64,000 bases of DNA from assembly GCA_964575605.1 (NCBI GenBank), contig CAZNRN010000020.1:1-64000 (forward strand), written 5' to 3'. The translations under genes and the position numbers were made by a program. Of the stretch, positions 15,243 to 25,866 are shown in pieces. How positions within the stretch are numbered: position 1 is the first letter of the stretch; every line of letters begins with the position of its first letter. Origin of the DNA: JAPWJZ01 sp964575605 (GTDB lineage Bacteria; Pseudomonadota; Alphaproteobacteria; Micavibrionales; UBA2020). The notes beneath the pieces are model-generated. The model was not told the DNA's origin. It saw only the letters and a list, made by a program, of their open reading frames with translations, and ran no database searches.

Positions 15243-15494
15243 TCAGCGGTTATATTCCGCCTTGAACGTGAAGCCGCCGAACGAGGCCGGAATATCGGCA
15301 GGCTTGGTCGCTCCCGTTTTCGACAGCACCACGCGGCCGAAGGGTTCGTTCGTTTTGGGATCGATGTCGAGCATCACGCCCTGCACATCGGGCGAATAGG
15401 TCATCATCTGGCGCATGGCGGCGTCGTGTTTGTTGAACACGGCATTCAATTCCGACAGCGACCATTCTTTCTTTTTCTCGCCAAACCCTAACAT
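15243..15494 (-). CDS. Small hypothetical protein, 83 residues
   Basis: I chose the ATG at 15494 (MLGFGEKKKEWSLSELN) because AAAGGGAGC lies about 8 nt upstream on the minus strand. The protein is soluble and compact: a helix (SELNAVFNKHDAAMRQMMTY) followed by VMLDIDPKTNEPFGRVVLSKTG and FGGFTFKAEYNR, likely beta-strands. No family recognised. It is a single gene downstream of the exported protein gene at 15566, about 70 bp away, on the same strand. Confidence 0.6.
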   Translation of the reverse strand: MLGFGEKKKEWSLSELNAVFNKHDAAMRQMMTYSPDVQGVMLDIDPKTNEPFGRVVLSKTGATKPADIPASFGGFTFKAEYNR

Positions 15495-15565
15495 GCATGC
15501 TCCCTTTTGATGCGGCTGCAGCATCATAGCGGGGAATAATGTTTATGGCAAATACTGGCGGGTAA

Positions 15566-16444
15566 CTACCTGCAATTCCTGGCAATACGGGCATTCAGCG
15601 GCTGGTCGGTTTCGGCGCGCCTGACACAGGAATGGCCGGGATCGCCCGCAGGCGGCTTCACGCCCTCGGCCAGTAAAAACCGCACCGCATGGCTGCCTGT
15701 CAGCCCCGCCGGATAGCGTGGGACATTCTTCACGATTTTGTATCCGTCATCCGTTTTGACGATTTTCTTTTCCTCGGCCAGCTGCGCGAGCCCCGCCTCG
15801 CGCGGCAGCACGTCGTAGGCTTCGGTCGTCGCATCCGAAACGATATCCGCAGGCTTCAAATCGGCGGTTCCCGCTGTCGTCCCTGCAGCGACGTCGACTG
15901 TCCCGTCAGGGGTTATGCCGAAATTCATGACTGTCACGGCCGCGCCCGATGCAGTCACCGCGCGTCCTGCCATGGCCTGCAAGGAAAGCGCGGCCTGCCG
16001 CGCTTCCGCGCTGTCTGCTTCGGGCGAGAGGACGGGAATGCAGTCGCGCAGCTTTACGATTGAAACTTTCGCGGCCGCCAGTCCCGCCACGCCCGCCATG
16101 GTTTCTTTCTGCCCGCGCGCCGCGGGCCCCGCCGCAATGAAACGTGAAATGCGCGACGCATCGCCATCCACCTGCCAGATGACGGATGTGCCGGCCGCCG
16201 CGACAATGTAGAGCTGTCCCGTTCCCGCCGTCGCCGTGACGCGCACAACAGTTGTCAGTGTGTCCTGCCCCGCGAGGCTCCGGGTCGAAAACAACCCGCC
16301 TTCATAGGCATTCAGGAAGACGATGGTATCGCCGGCCCCCGCGGCGGGCGCCGCACAGCCCTCCGCCCCTGCCCGGGATGACAGGACAAGGAGCAGGAGC
16401 AGCAGCAGCAGCGCCACAGGGCGAAGGTTCGGATAACGGGGCAT
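15566..16444 (-). CDS. Exported hypothetical protein, 292 residues
   Basis: A strong signal peptide (VALLLLLLLLVLSSRAGA) with a run of eight leucines leads into an Ala/Gly/Thr-rich mature domain. Four cysteines are visible in the mature part (EGCAAP, RDCIPV, HSCVRR, ARNCR), consistent with periplasmic disulfides. Strand-rich segments (DTIVFLNAYEGG, QLYIVAAAGTSVIWQVDGD) dominate the first half. The ATG at 16444 is preceded almost directly by AAAGG, an unusually short spacing, so the true start could differ. No family recognised. Confidence 0.7.
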   Translation of the reverse strand: MPRYPNLRPVALLLLLLLLVLSSRAGAEGCAAPAAGAGDTIVFLNAYEGGLFSTRSLAGQDTLTTVVRVTATAGTGQLYIVAAAGTSVIWQVDGDASRISRFIAAGPAARGQKETMAGVAGLAAAKVSIVKLRDCIPVLSPEADSAEARQAALSLQAMAGRAVTASGAAVTVMNFGITPDGTVDVAAGTTAGTADLKPADIVSDATTEAYDVLPREAGLAQLAEEKKIVKTDDGYKIVKNVPRYPAGLTGSHAVRFLLAEGVKPPAGDPGHSCVRRAETDQPLNARIARNCR

Positions 16445-16526
16445 CCTTTAATTGTAACAAAAACAAGCCACTAAACGATTAACCCGTCAATTGACATATA
16501 CCGCCATTTGTCATACGATACCCGCC

Positions 16527-17120
16527 ATGGATCAGAAAACACTGGCAAAATATCCCCTCGCGGAAATGGCTTTCATGGAGCATGACGATTTTTATGCGCG
16601 CCATGTGAAGGAAGGCATGGACGCGAGCTTGAAAAAATCGCGCGAGCGCATGTTCGAGATTATCGACCAGTGCGTCGACTGCCCGCCGTACCCGAAGGAC
16701 GCGCTGATGGTGGTCGCCCTCATCAGCCTAGACCCGCTGGCCTGCAACCAGATGTACGGCGACCCTTACTACGGCACCGATGTCGACGCGCTGATGATCC
16801 AGCTGGTGGAACGTTCCAAAGAACCCGGCGCGGCGCTGCCCTATGGCATTGCCGCGATCGTCACCTCGATCGCGATCGTGAAGATGGAAGAGGCGATAGA
16901 CAACATCCAGGCCGGCCGCCTTGCCGTCACGCCCGGTGAAGTCAAAGCCACGCTGGCGCGCGGCGCCGAGAATGACGGCATGTACCTGCCGAACCTGAAA
17001 AACCGCGACCTGCAGGATTTGTACGAAACCACGCAGTTCGCCTTTTTCTGCGCCGTCGAGCGCGCCGCCAAAATCGACCGCAAACCCCCGCCCCCCGATT
17101 TCGGCGGGCCGGTTTTCTGA
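16527..17120 (+). CDS. Hypothetical soluble protein, 197 residues
   Basis: Start chosen at MDQKTLAKYPLAEMAFMEHDDFY; the earlier in-frame codons have no ribosome binding site and an unlikely sequence. The start at 16527 also lacks a clear Shine-Dalgarno, so a short leader is possible. The protein is largely helical, with a conserved-looking DQCVDCPPYP segment that could be a CxxC pair, and ends in a Pro-rich tail (RKPPPPDFGGPVF). No signal peptide and no recognised family. It is convergent with the exported gene at 17125, only 4 bp apart. Confidence 0.65.
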   Translation: MDQKTLAKYPLAEMAFMEHDDFYARHVKEGMDASLKKSRERMFEIIDQCVDCPPYPKDALMVVALISLDPLACNQMYGDPYYGTDVDALMIQLVERSKEPGAALPYGIAAIVTSIAIVKMEEAIDNIQAGRLAVTPGEVKATLARGAENDGMYLPNLKNRDLQDLYETTQFAFFCAVERAAKIDRKPPPPDFGGPVF

Positions 17121-17124
17121 TTAA

Positions 17125-17511
17125 TTACTCGCAGCCGCTCTGCTTGCGGCAGAGCTTCTGGTAGAAGTCGTATTTCTCCAGCCACTTTTTCTTGTTGGGC
17201 GAATTCGGCGCGCACTGGCCGTTCATGCAGTAGGGCATGGCGTTATTCGCGCCTGAGTAGGCCATTTGCTTGCACTTCTTTTGGCAGGCCGCGACGCGCT
17301 GCAGTTCCTCCATCTTCTTCTGCTGCTCGGCCGCGCTCTGGGTGACGCTGTTGCCGGGCAGGTTCTGCTGCGGAACGCCGCCGAAGCCTCCCTGCGGCAC
17401 GTTGGCCGGCGTGGTGCGCTGGATGGTAAGGCCCTGTGTGCGCTGCTCGGCCATCGCAGGCGCGGCGAAAACAAGAAGAGCAAGGACGAGGATCAGCAGC
17501 CGGGTTTTCAT
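17125..17511 (-). CDS. Small exported Cys-containing protein, 128 residues
   Basis: The start at 17511 (MKTRLLILVLALLVFAAPAMA) gives a textbook signal peptide with AMA cleavage and a good AAGGAAC site upstream. The mature protein has a Gly/Gln-rich segment (RTTPANVPQGGFGGVPQQNLPG), a Gln-rich helix (SAAEQQKKMEELQRVAACQKKCKQM), and six cysteines in the C-terminal half (ACQKKC, PYCMNGQC, KLCRKQSGC), suggesting a disulfide-bonded periplasmic protein. No family recognised. A possible extended -10 promoter 320 bp upstream would give it a long structured leader. Confidence 0.75.
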   Translation of the reverse strand: MKTRLLILVLALLVFAAPAMAEQRTQGLTIQRTTPANVPQGGFGGVPQQNLPGNSVTQSAAEQQKKMEELQRVAACQKKCKQMAYSGANNAMPYCMNGQCAPNSPNKKKWLEKYDFYQKLCRKQSGCE

Positions 17512-18180
17512 GCAATGGGTTCCTTCTAAAAAACTTGATGCGCAAAGGTAATCAGCCCTGTGAAAAGGGTCAAGCGATCTAAAATGTATAAAAAGATACG
17601 CCGCGCGGCTTTCGCAAATTGAAGGTGCCTGCTCGCGAGTTATTGTTATCGTTGTCACTGTCAAAAGCGCGTCGGCCGCGCGGCGTACAAAGTTTATTGG
17701 CGGAAACCCCCGATCTTTTTTCCGCTTGGTAGTCCAAAATATTCACGATGTGCAAAAACCCTGCGCCCCTGTCTCGCCATATCCCAGGTTCACCCGTTCG
17801 ATTTGGGGGGGCGGACTCCCGGGGCACAATTCTATTATACCAATAAATTGCGTTTTTAGCATTCACTTATGGTTACAATTGCGCATTGAACCTTAAAAAC
17901 GCTGTCTTTAAACCCTATATTTTGCTGGGTTTTCAATGGAAATATAAAATCACGAAACCGCAATTTTATAAGCCTTGAAAAATCACGCTTTTTTGCACGA
18001 AAATTTGTAATCCGGCAGCGCAAAAGCCCCGTATAAACCTTGAGAAAAACCTTCACATCATGTGCAAAGGGTAGTAATTTTCTGCGACTGAACTACCTGT
18101 ATGCACTGATGAATGGGAATTAGGGAAAGTGCTAGCTTTACAGGCTTTCCCGCATATTTGCCGAACGAAAGGAAACTAAA
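17512..18180. other. 670-bp intergenic region upstream of dnaK
   Basis: No convincing protein gene. It contains the structured element described at 17590-17830 and an AT-rich stretch (17870-18000). A weak sigma32-like pair lies at CTTAAAA (17892-17898) and CCTATAT (17914-17920). Just before dnaK there is a short hairpin GGGAAAG (18123-18129)/CTTTCCC (18145-18151) in the probable 5' leader, and the dnaK ribosome binding site GAAAGGAA at about 18166-18173. I see no CIRCE operator. Confidence 0.5.
17590..17830 (-). ncRNA. Candidate structured RNA or long leader
   Basis: On the minus strand an extended -10 box (TTGGTATAAT, 17834-17843) precedes about 240 nt of non-coding sequence. Near its 3' end a perfect 13-bp inverted repeat, TACGCCGCGCGGC (17675-17687 read on minus) and GCCGCGCGGCGTA (17597-17609), encloses about 65 nt and is followed by TCTTTTT, a terminator-like end. 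No clear -35 is present. It could be an independent small RNA or a leader of the exported-protein gene at 17511. It does not match tmRNA, 6S, SRP RNA or RNase P motifs that I know. Confidence 0.35.
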
Positions 18181-20139
<1,959 letters not shown>

Positions 20140-20210
20140 GCAAGGCGACAGGGCAAGCGGGGGACGATGTAACACGCGTCTCCCGCGCCCCCTTAAGGGC
20201 TTAAGGGCAT

Positions 20211-21392
20211 ATGGCGAAAAAAGATTTTTACCAGTTACTGGGCGTCGACAAGAAAGCCACGGCGGACGAGCTGAAAAAGGCCTACCGCAAGCTTGCGATG
20301 CAATACCACCCCGACAAGAACCCCGGCAACAAAGAGGCCGAGGCGAAATTCAAGGAAATCAGCGAGGCCTATGGCGTGCTCTCGGACGAGCAGCAGCGCG
20401 CGGCCTATGACCGCTTCGGCCATGGCGCCTTCGAGGCCGGCATGCGCGGCGGCGCGGGCGGCGGTGCCGGCGGCGGCAACCCCTTCGGCGGCGGTGGCGG
20501 CGGCTTCGGCGGCTTTTCCGATATCTTCGAAGAAATGTTCGGCGATTTCGCGGCCGGCATGGGCGGCCAGCAACGCCGCGGCGGCGAGGGCAGCACGGCA
20601 CGGCGCGGCGCCGACACCAGCCACGAAATGGAAATTTCGCTGGAGGAAGCCTTCGCGGGCAAGGAAGCCACCATTAAAGTCGCCAGCTGGCAGGGCTGCG
20701 TCGCCTGCAATAACACCGGCGCGGAAAAAGGCACCAAGGCCGAAACCTGCCAGACCTGCCACGGTTCCGGCCGCATGCGCGCGCAGCAGGGCTTCTTCAC
20801 GGTCGAGCGCACCTGCCCCACCTGCGGGGGCCAGGGCCAGACGATTAAAACCCCCTGCCATATTTGCGGCGGCGCGGGCCGCACGCGCAAAGAGAAACAA
20901 CTCCAGATCTCGGTGCCCGCGGGCATCGAGGACGGCACGCGCATCCGCCTCTCGGGCGAGGGCGAGGCCGGCACGCGCGGCGGACCGCCGGGCGACCTTT
21001 ACGTTTTCCTCTCCATACGTCCCCATAGATTTTTGCAGCGCGAGGCGTCCAACCTTTTCTGCCGCGTGCCCGTGCCGATGACGACGGTCGCGCTGGGCGG
21101 CACGGTGGAAGTTCCCACCATCGACGGCAAGCGCATGAAGGTGACAGTGCCCGCAGGCACCCAGACGGGGCAGCAGTTCAGGCTGAAGGGCAAGGGCATG
21201 ACGATTTTGCGCTCCCCCAACCGCGGCGACATGTTTGTCGAAGTGCTGGTGGAAACGCCCGTCAACCTGTCGAAGAAGCAGAAAGAACTGCTGCAGCAAT
21301 TCGCCGGCGACGCGCCCGAAGACAAGACCAGCCCCCAGTCCTCCAGCTTCTTTTCCAAAGTGAAAGAGCTGTGGGAAGACCTGAAGGATTAA
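20211..21392 (+). CDS. dnaJ: Chaperone protein DnaJ
   Basis: Type I J-protein of 393 residues, co-chaperone of DnaK. J domain with YHPDKNPG (HPD motif), then a Gly-rich linker (GGAGGGAGGGNPFGGGGGGFGGF), then four zinc-binding repeats CVACNNTG, CQTCHGSG, CPTCGGQG and CHICGGAG, and the C-terminal substrate-binding domains. All eight zinc cysteines are present. The gene follows dnaK and is followed 4 nt later by a small exported-protein gene, so the transcript probably continues into dapB. Confidence 0.98.
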   Translation: MAKKDFYQLLGVDKKATADELKKAYRKLAMQYHPDKNPGNKEAEAKFKEISEAYGVLSDEQQRAAYDRFGHGAFEAGMRGGAGGGAGGGNPFGGGGGGFGGFSDIFEEMFGDFAAGMGGQQRRGGEGSTARRGADTSHEMEISLEEAFAGKEATIKVASWQGCVACNNTGAEKGTKAETCQTCHGSGRMRAQQGFFTVERTCPTCGGQGQTIKTPCHICGGAGRTRKEKQLQISVPAGIEDGTRIRLSGEGEAGTRGGPPGDLYVFLSIRPHRFLQREASNLFCRVPVPMTTVALGGTVEVPTIDGKRMKVTVPAGTQTGQQFRLKGKGMTILRSPNRGDMFVEVLVETPVNLSKKQKELLQQFAGDAPEDKTSPQSSSFFSKVKELWEDLKD

Positions 21393-21396
21393 GTTG

Positions 21397-21795
21397 ATGC
21401 GTTTCGTTGCATTCGCACTGGCGCTCTTTGCCTTTTCAGCCAGCGCTTACGCTATCGTTGCACCGATTGAACCCACACCGCCCGCGGTTTATACCTGCAC
21501 ACCTGATGCCTTTAAGCTGGAAGCCGACGGTGACGGGCTGCGCCTGACGGGCAGCCTCGATATGCCGACACCGGGTTACAAATACTGGTTCGCCGATATC
21601 GAAACGCGCCCCGACAATTCCATCCACGCCACCTTGAAAGTCACCGCGCCCGAGGGCATGGTGATACAGGTGATATCGCCGATGGATATCGAACAGGCCT
21701 TCGGCCTCGCGGCGAAACTTGTCATCAAGGTCGACGGAAAATACAACGACGGCGCAGAAGAAATCATCTGCAAGGAAAAAGGTGAAAAAGAATGA
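21397..21795 (+). CDS. Small exported hypothetical protein
   Basis: Start at ATG 21397 with AAGGA 8 nt upstream; an in-frame TTG at 21394 is less likely. The 132-residue product has a signal peptide (MRFVAFALALFAFSASAYA) and a mature beta-rich domain with two cysteines (YTCTP, IICKEK) that may form a disulfide. It lies between dnaJ (4 nt upstream) and dapB, whose start overlaps its stop (ATGA), so it is embedded in the operon. No family recognised. Confidence 0.75.
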   Translation: MRFVAFALALFAFSASAYAIVAPIEPTPPAVYTCTPDAFKLEADGDGLRLTGSLDMPTPGYKYWFADIETRPDNSIHATLKVTAPEGMVIQVISPMDIEQAFGLAAKLVIKVDGKYNDGAEEIICKEKGEKE

Positions 21796-22592
21796 AACTC
21801 GGCATCCTTGGCGGCGCTGGCCGCATGGGGCAGATGATTGCCCGCGAGATCCTCGCCAATGACCATGGCGCGAAACTTTTCGCCGCCGTCGACCACAAGA
21901 AAAGCTGGGCGATCGGCAAGGACATGGGCGGCATTCTGGGCGCCGACCCCTGCGGCATCTGCGTCACTACCGACAAGGAAGCGGCGTTTAAAGCCTGCGA
22001 CGTGCTGGTCGATTTCACCACGGCAGACGCCGTCACCGAACACGCGGCGCTGGCGCACCAGCACGGCAAGGGGCTGATCGTCGGTACAACAGGTTTGGGC
22101 GACAAGGAAATGGCGGCCATCAAGGCGGCGGCCAGCAAATCCCCGATGCTGCAGGCCGCGAACATGAGCGTGGGCGTGAACCTTCTCGTCTCGCTGGTCG
22201 AAAAAGCCGCAGCCATGCTGGGCCCCGAATACGATATCGAGATTTTCGAAGCGCACCACAGGCATAAAATCGACGCGCCTTCGGGCACCGCCCTCTCCCT
22301 TGGCCATGCCGCGGCACGCGGCCGCGGCGTCAGGCTGGAAGACGCCATGGTGCCCGCGCGATTTGGCCAGATCGGCGCGCGCCCCGTGGGCGCCATCGGC
22401 ATGTCGGTGTTCCGCGGCGGCGACGTCGTGGGCGACCATACCGTTACTTTCGCAGGCACGGGCGAACGCATCGAATTCGCGCACAAGGCTTCCGACCGTT
22501 CGCTCTTCGCCAAGGGCGCGGTCAAGGCCGCCGTCTGGCTGCACGGCAAACCCGCAGGGCTTTACACCATGCGCGACGTGCTCGGCGTTTAA
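21792..22592 (+). CDS. dapB: 4-hydroxy-tetrahydrodipicolinate reductase
   Basis: Reduces 4-hydroxy-tetrahydrodipicolinate with NAD(P)H in the diaminopimelate/lysine pathway that feeds peptidoglycan. The 266-residue length is normal. N-terminal Rossmann motif LGILGGAGRMGQMIA; VGTTGL; the catalytic segment EIFEAHHRHKIDAPSGTALSLG contains the conserved His-His and Lys; the C-terminus HKASDRSLFAKGAVKAAVWL is typical. Its ATG overlaps the preceding stop by 4 bp. The linkage dnaK-dnaJ-dapB is common in alphaproteobacteria. Confidence 0.97.
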   Translation: MKLGILGGAGRMGQMIAREILANDHGAKLFAAVDHKKSWAIGKDMGGILGADPCGICVTTDKEAAFKACDVLVDFTTADAVTEHAALAHQHGKGLIVGTTGLGDKEMAAIKAAASKSPMLQAANMSVGVNLLVSLVEKAAAMLGPEYDIEIFEAHHRHKIDAPSGTALSLGHAAARGRGVRLEDAMVPARFGQIGARPVGAIGMSVFRGGDVVGDHTVTFAGTGERIEFAHKASDRSLFAKGAVKAAVWLHGKPAGLYTMRDVLGV

Positions 22593-22618
22593 GTTTCAAA
22601 ATCACAGGAGAAAACAAC

Positions 22619-23086
22619 ATGGCCCCCGCCACTACCGTCAACCAGGAAGAAGTCCTGAAAGTCCTCAACAAAATCCTCGAGGCCGAACTGGCCGGCGTGG
22701 TGCGCTATATGCACTACTCGCTGATGATTTACGGCTATAACCGCATCCCCATCGTCTCGTGGCTGCGCGGGCAGGCGAATGAATCGATGACGCATGCGCA
22801 GGAAGCGGGCGAGCTGATCACCCATTTCGGCGGCCACCCCTCGCTCGGCATCGGCCACCTGCTGGAATCGCACAAGCACGACGTGGGCGACATTCTGAAA
22901 GAGTCGCTGGAGCACGAAAAGGAAACCGTCGGCTATTACTACGAGCTGCTGAAGCTGGTCGAAGGCAAATCGGTGCTGCTGGAAGAATACGCGCTGAAAA
23001 TGATCTCGGCCGAAGAACTCCACATGGGCGACGTCGACAAAATGCTGCGCAAGCCCGGCGAAATCCGCCCGGTTGTGAAGGAATAA
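22619..23086 (+). CDS. Ferritin-like diiron protein (bacterioferritin family)
   Basis: A 155-residue four-helix protein with the ferritin diiron ligand pattern: Glu in EAELAGVVRYMHY (helix A), E-x2-H in NESMTHAQEAGELI (helix B), Glu in EHEKETVGYYYELL (helix C) and E-x2-H in SAEELHMGDVDKML (helix D). This matches bacterioferritin-type iron storage or detoxification. The Met that binds haem in classical bacterioferritins is not obvious, so it is annotated by fold only. Ribosome binding site ACAGGAGAAAA. It is last in the run before a strong terminator. Confidence 0.85.
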   Translation: MAPATTVNQEEVLKVLNKILEAELAGVVRYMHYSLMIYGYNRIPIVSWLRGQANESMTHAQEAGELITHFGGHPSLGIGHLLESHKHDVGDILKESLEHEKETVGYYYELLKLVEGKSVLLEEYALKMISAEELHMGDVDKMLRKPGEIRPVVKE

Positions 23087-23096
23087 GTTAAGGTTT

Positions 23097-23125
23097 AACC
23101 CCGGCGAAAGCCGGGGTTTCTTTTT
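23097..23125 (+). terminator. Strong intrinsic terminator of the dnaK-dapB-ferritin run
   Basis: Perfect 9-bp stem AACCCCGGC (23097-23105)/GCCGGGGTT (23110-23118) with a GAAA tetraloop, followed by TCTTTTT. It begins 10 bp after the ferritin stop. Confidence 0.9.
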
Positions 23126-23194
23126 CCGCGCAGGGATTTCCCCTCCACCTCCGTATAAGGTAATGTAGTTCCTGCATTTTCAGGGGGATGCCCT

Positions 23195-24559
23195 ATGCCT
23201 GCCACGCCCGAAAGTTTTATTGCCGTTAACCGCTTCGGCTATGGCGCCAAGGGCAATGAACTGAACGAGGCCGCCCGCGACCCCCGCGGCTGGCTGCTGT
23301 CGCAACTGAACCCCCGTTACGCGAATAACAGCGCCTTCAATGGCCTGCCCTCCGGCAAGGAAGCCGTAAAGGACATGCGCGACCGGCTGCAGATGAAAAA
23401 GCTCGCCAAGATGCAGGAAGCCGAGCAGGCCGAAAAGGTCAAGGAGATGCTGAAGGAAGCCGGCAAAGGCTATATCAAGGACGTCGCCCTCCGCACCCGC
23501 GTCGCGGCTTCGTCGCCCGCGCCCTTCTTCGAGCGCCTTGTGCATTTCTGGAGCAACCATTTCACGGTATCCGCCACCAAGCCGCCCGAGCTTGCCATGG
23601 CCATGGCTTTCGAGCGCGAGGCCATCCGCCCGAATATCCTCGGCAATTTCCAGCAGCTGCTGCGCGCCTCGACGCGCCATCCGGCGATGCTGATATATCT
23701 CGACAACCAGCGCTCGGTCGGGCCGAATTCGATGGGCGGCAAGTTCGCGAAAAAAGGCCTGAACGAAAACCTTGCCCGTGAAATCCTCGAGCTGCATACG
23801 CTGGGCGTTTCCGGCGGGTATACGCAGCGGGACGTGACCGAATTCGCCAAAATCCTGACCGGATGGTCGGTCGATGTCGACGGCAAGGGCGACGGCAGCG
23901 GATTTTTCTTCCGCCGTCCCATCCACGAACCGGGTGAAAAAACCGTCCTTGGCCGCCGCTACGACCAAGGCGGTATCGAGGAGGGCGAGGCCGCGCTCGA
24001 GGCCTTTGCCGCACATCCCTCCACCGCCGTCTTTATCGCGACGAAACTGGCGCGGCATTTTATCGCCGACGAGCCGCCGGTACCCGCCATCAATGCGCTC
24101 TCATCAACCTTTGCCCGCACGCAGGGCGATTTGATGGCTGTTTACCGCATGCTTGTATCGCTGAAAGAAGCCTGGGCGGAGCCATTGCCGAAAATGAAGA
24201 CGCCGAACGATTATATCCTGTCCATCCTGCGCGCGACGCAGGCGCATGAAAACGTCGATAACCTGAAACTGGCGGGCGCCTACAAGATGCTGGGTCAGGC
24301 GCCCTTCACCGCGCCTTCACCTGCGGGGTGGAGCGACCGCGCGAAAGACTGGGTGGGGGCAGAAGCGCTGCTGCAGCGCATCGACCTTGCAAGGAAAGTG
24401 GCGGACGGCGTGCATACCGATTTCGAACCCGCCAAGCTGCTGGAAAACACCATCGGCCCCGTCGCCTCGGCCGAAACCCGCTTCGCCGTGACGCGCGCAG
24501 GCTCGCCCGCCGAAGCGATTACGCTGCTGTTCGCCAGCCCCGAATTCCAGAGGAGATAA
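23195..24559 (+). CDS. DUF1800 domain protein
   Basis: A 454-residue DUF1800 protein. Recognisable blocks are AVNRFGYGAKGNEL at the start, FFERLVHFWSNHFTVS, the long conserved helix NENLAREILELHTLGVSGGYTQRDVTEFAKILTGW, and HPSTAVFIATKLARHFI. DUF1800 genes are typically paired with a DUF1501 gene, as here (3-bp gap), and are thought to act in the cell envelope or secretion; their biochemistry is unknown. This copy has no clear signal peptide. The ribosome binding site CAGGGGGA lies 8 nt before the ATG. Confidence 0.92.
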   Translation: MPATPESFIAVNRFGYGAKGNELNEAARDPRGWLLSQLNPRYANNSAFNGLPSGKEAVKDMRDRLQMKKLAKMQEAEQAEKVKEMLKEAGKGYIKDVALRTRVAASSPAPFFERLVHFWSNHFTVSATKPPELAMAMAFEREAIRPNILGNFQQLLRASTRHPAMLIYLDNQRSVGPNSMGGKFAKKGLNENLAREILELHTLGVSGGYTQRDVTEFAKILTGWSVDVDGKGDGSGFFFRRPIHEPGEKTVLGRRYDQGGIEEGEAALEAFAAHPSTAVFIATKLARHFIADEPPVPAINALSSTFARTQGDLMAVYRMLVSLKEAWAEPLPKMKTPNDYILSILRATQAHENVDNLKLAGAYKMLGQAPFTAPSPAGWSDRAKDWVGAEALLQRIDLARKVADGVHTDFEPAKLLENTIGPVASAETRFAVTRAGSPAEAITLLFASPEFQRR

Positions 24560-24562
24560 GGT

Positions 24563-25765
24563 ATGGACGATATCTGCATCAACCGCCGTAAACTTCTCCA
24601 GGGCGCAGGCTTGCTGGCATGTGCTTCCGCACTGCCGATGCGCGTTTCTTTCGCCGCGGCCCCCACCGAACAGCGTTTTATTTTCGTCATCCTGCGGGGC
24701 GCGATGGACGGGCTTGCCGCCATACCGCCCTATGGCGACCGCGCCTATGCCGCGGCGCGGGGCGGCATGGCGCTGCCGAAAACGGCCTATACGCCGCTCG
24801 ATAATTTTTACGGCGCGCATATCAGCCTTGCCAATTTCACCGCTATGTTCAAAAACGGCGAGGCCGCTGTGCTGCATGCCGTCTCGACGCCCTACCGCGA
24901 ACGCTCGCACTTCGATGCGCAGAACGTGCTGGAAACAGGCGGCACCACGGCGCATGGGCTGCATGACGGCTGGCTGAACCGCGCGCTGTCTGTCTATGGC
25001 GCCAGCGGCCTTGCGGTCGGGCAGACGATCCCCCTGGCGTTGCAGGGGGATAAAGCCGTCGGCACCTGGGCGCCCGCAGCCGACGGCTTGCCAGAAGACA
25101 CCTTGTTAATCGCGCTTGAAAAGCTTTACCGCAAGGATGCCTTGCTGCATGCGGCGCTGGAACAGGCGGTGGGAGTGCATGGCATTGCCGATGGCGCGAC
25201 GCAAGGCATGGGCAAGATGAAGCAGGGGCCCAAAGGCCTCGCCAATAAACAGGCGATGGAATCGACCGTCACGGCGGTCGGCAAAATCCTCTCCGACCCC
25301 AAGGGCCCCCGTATCGCGACCATCGAGCTGGGCGGCTGGGATACGCATGCGCAGCAGGGGCTGGACCGCGGCGCGCTGGCCAACAACTTTGCCGCGCTCG
25401 ACGCCGGTTTCGGCGCGATCAAGCCCGCCATGGGCGCGCTCTGGGATAAAACCGTGATATTGGCCGCGACCGAATTCGGCCGCACCGTCGCGGGCAACGG
25501 CACCAACGGCACCGACCACGGCACGGCCTCCTGCGCCTTCCTGCTGGGCGGCGCGGTCAATGGCGGGCGCGTGGTTGCAGAGTGGCCGGGGCTGGACAAG
25601 GCGCAGCAGTTCGAGGGCCGCGACCTGCGCCCCACCATGGACCTGCGGCAGGCGGCCAAGGCCGTACTGGCCGACCACTTACGATTGGCATCAGCCGATA
25701 TCGATACGCGCGTGTTTCCGAACAGCAGCGGGCTGCGCGGGCTGGAAGGGCTTATAAAGGCTTGA
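24563..25765 (+). CDS. DUF1501 domain protein with Tat-type signal
   Basis: A 400-residue DUF1501 protein, partner of the DUF1800 gene. The N-terminus has a twin-arginine signal (NRRKLLQGAGLLACASALPMRVSFA), indicating export of the folded protein. The body shows the alkaline-phosphatase-like fold features of the family: FVILRGAMDGLAAIPPYGD, RSHFDAQNVLETGG, IATIELGGWDTHAQQ, VILAATEFGRTVAGNGTNGTDHGTASCAFLLGGAVNGG. The last block (EFGRT, DHG) is diagnostic. Ribosome binding site AGGAG 9 nt upstream. Confidence 0.93.
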   Translation: MDDICINRRKLLQGAGLLACASALPMRVSFAAAPTEQRFIFVILRGAMDGLAAIPPYGDRAYAAARGGMALPKTAYTPLDNFYGAHISLANFTAMFKNGEAAVLHAVSTPYRERSHFDAQNVLETGGTTAHGLHDGWLNRALSVYGASGLAVGQTIPLALQGDKAVGTWAPAADGLPEDTLLIALEKLYRKDALLHAALEQAVGVHGIADGATQGMGKMKQGPKGLANKQAMESTVTAVGKILSDPKGPRIATIELGGWDTHAQQGLDRGALANNFAALDAGFGAIKPAMGALWDKTVILAATEFGRTVAGNGTNGTDHGTASCAFLLGGAVNGGRVVAEWPGLDKAQQFEGRDLRPTMDLRQAAKAVLADHLRLASADIDTRVFPNSSGLRGLEGLIKA

Positions 25766-25866
25766 TTTTACAGCTGATATTATATTTTGCATAATGCTGC
25801 GTTCTTTGGTATAAAGTGCGCAGGCGGCAGTCCAGTGCCGCCTTTCTCATTTTAACGGAGCGCGCC

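Noticed and set aside
17790..17815. tRNA-like T-loop (GTTCGATT) on the plus strand
   Set aside because: The G53-C61 pair is missing and no acceptor, D or anticodon arms can be built around it.
17579..17866. 95-codon frame containing an Asp/Asn-rich stretch reminiscent of a tmRNA tag
   Set aside because: The stretch is not followed by an LAA-type ending and stop, and I find no T-loop plus CCA acceptor part in the correct order on either strand. I keep the region only as a possible structured RNA.
18125..18140. CIRCE half-site-like AGTGCTA upstream of dnaK
   Set aside because: The second half (TTAGCACTC at the correct 9-bp spacing) is absent, so HrcA control of dnaK is not supported.
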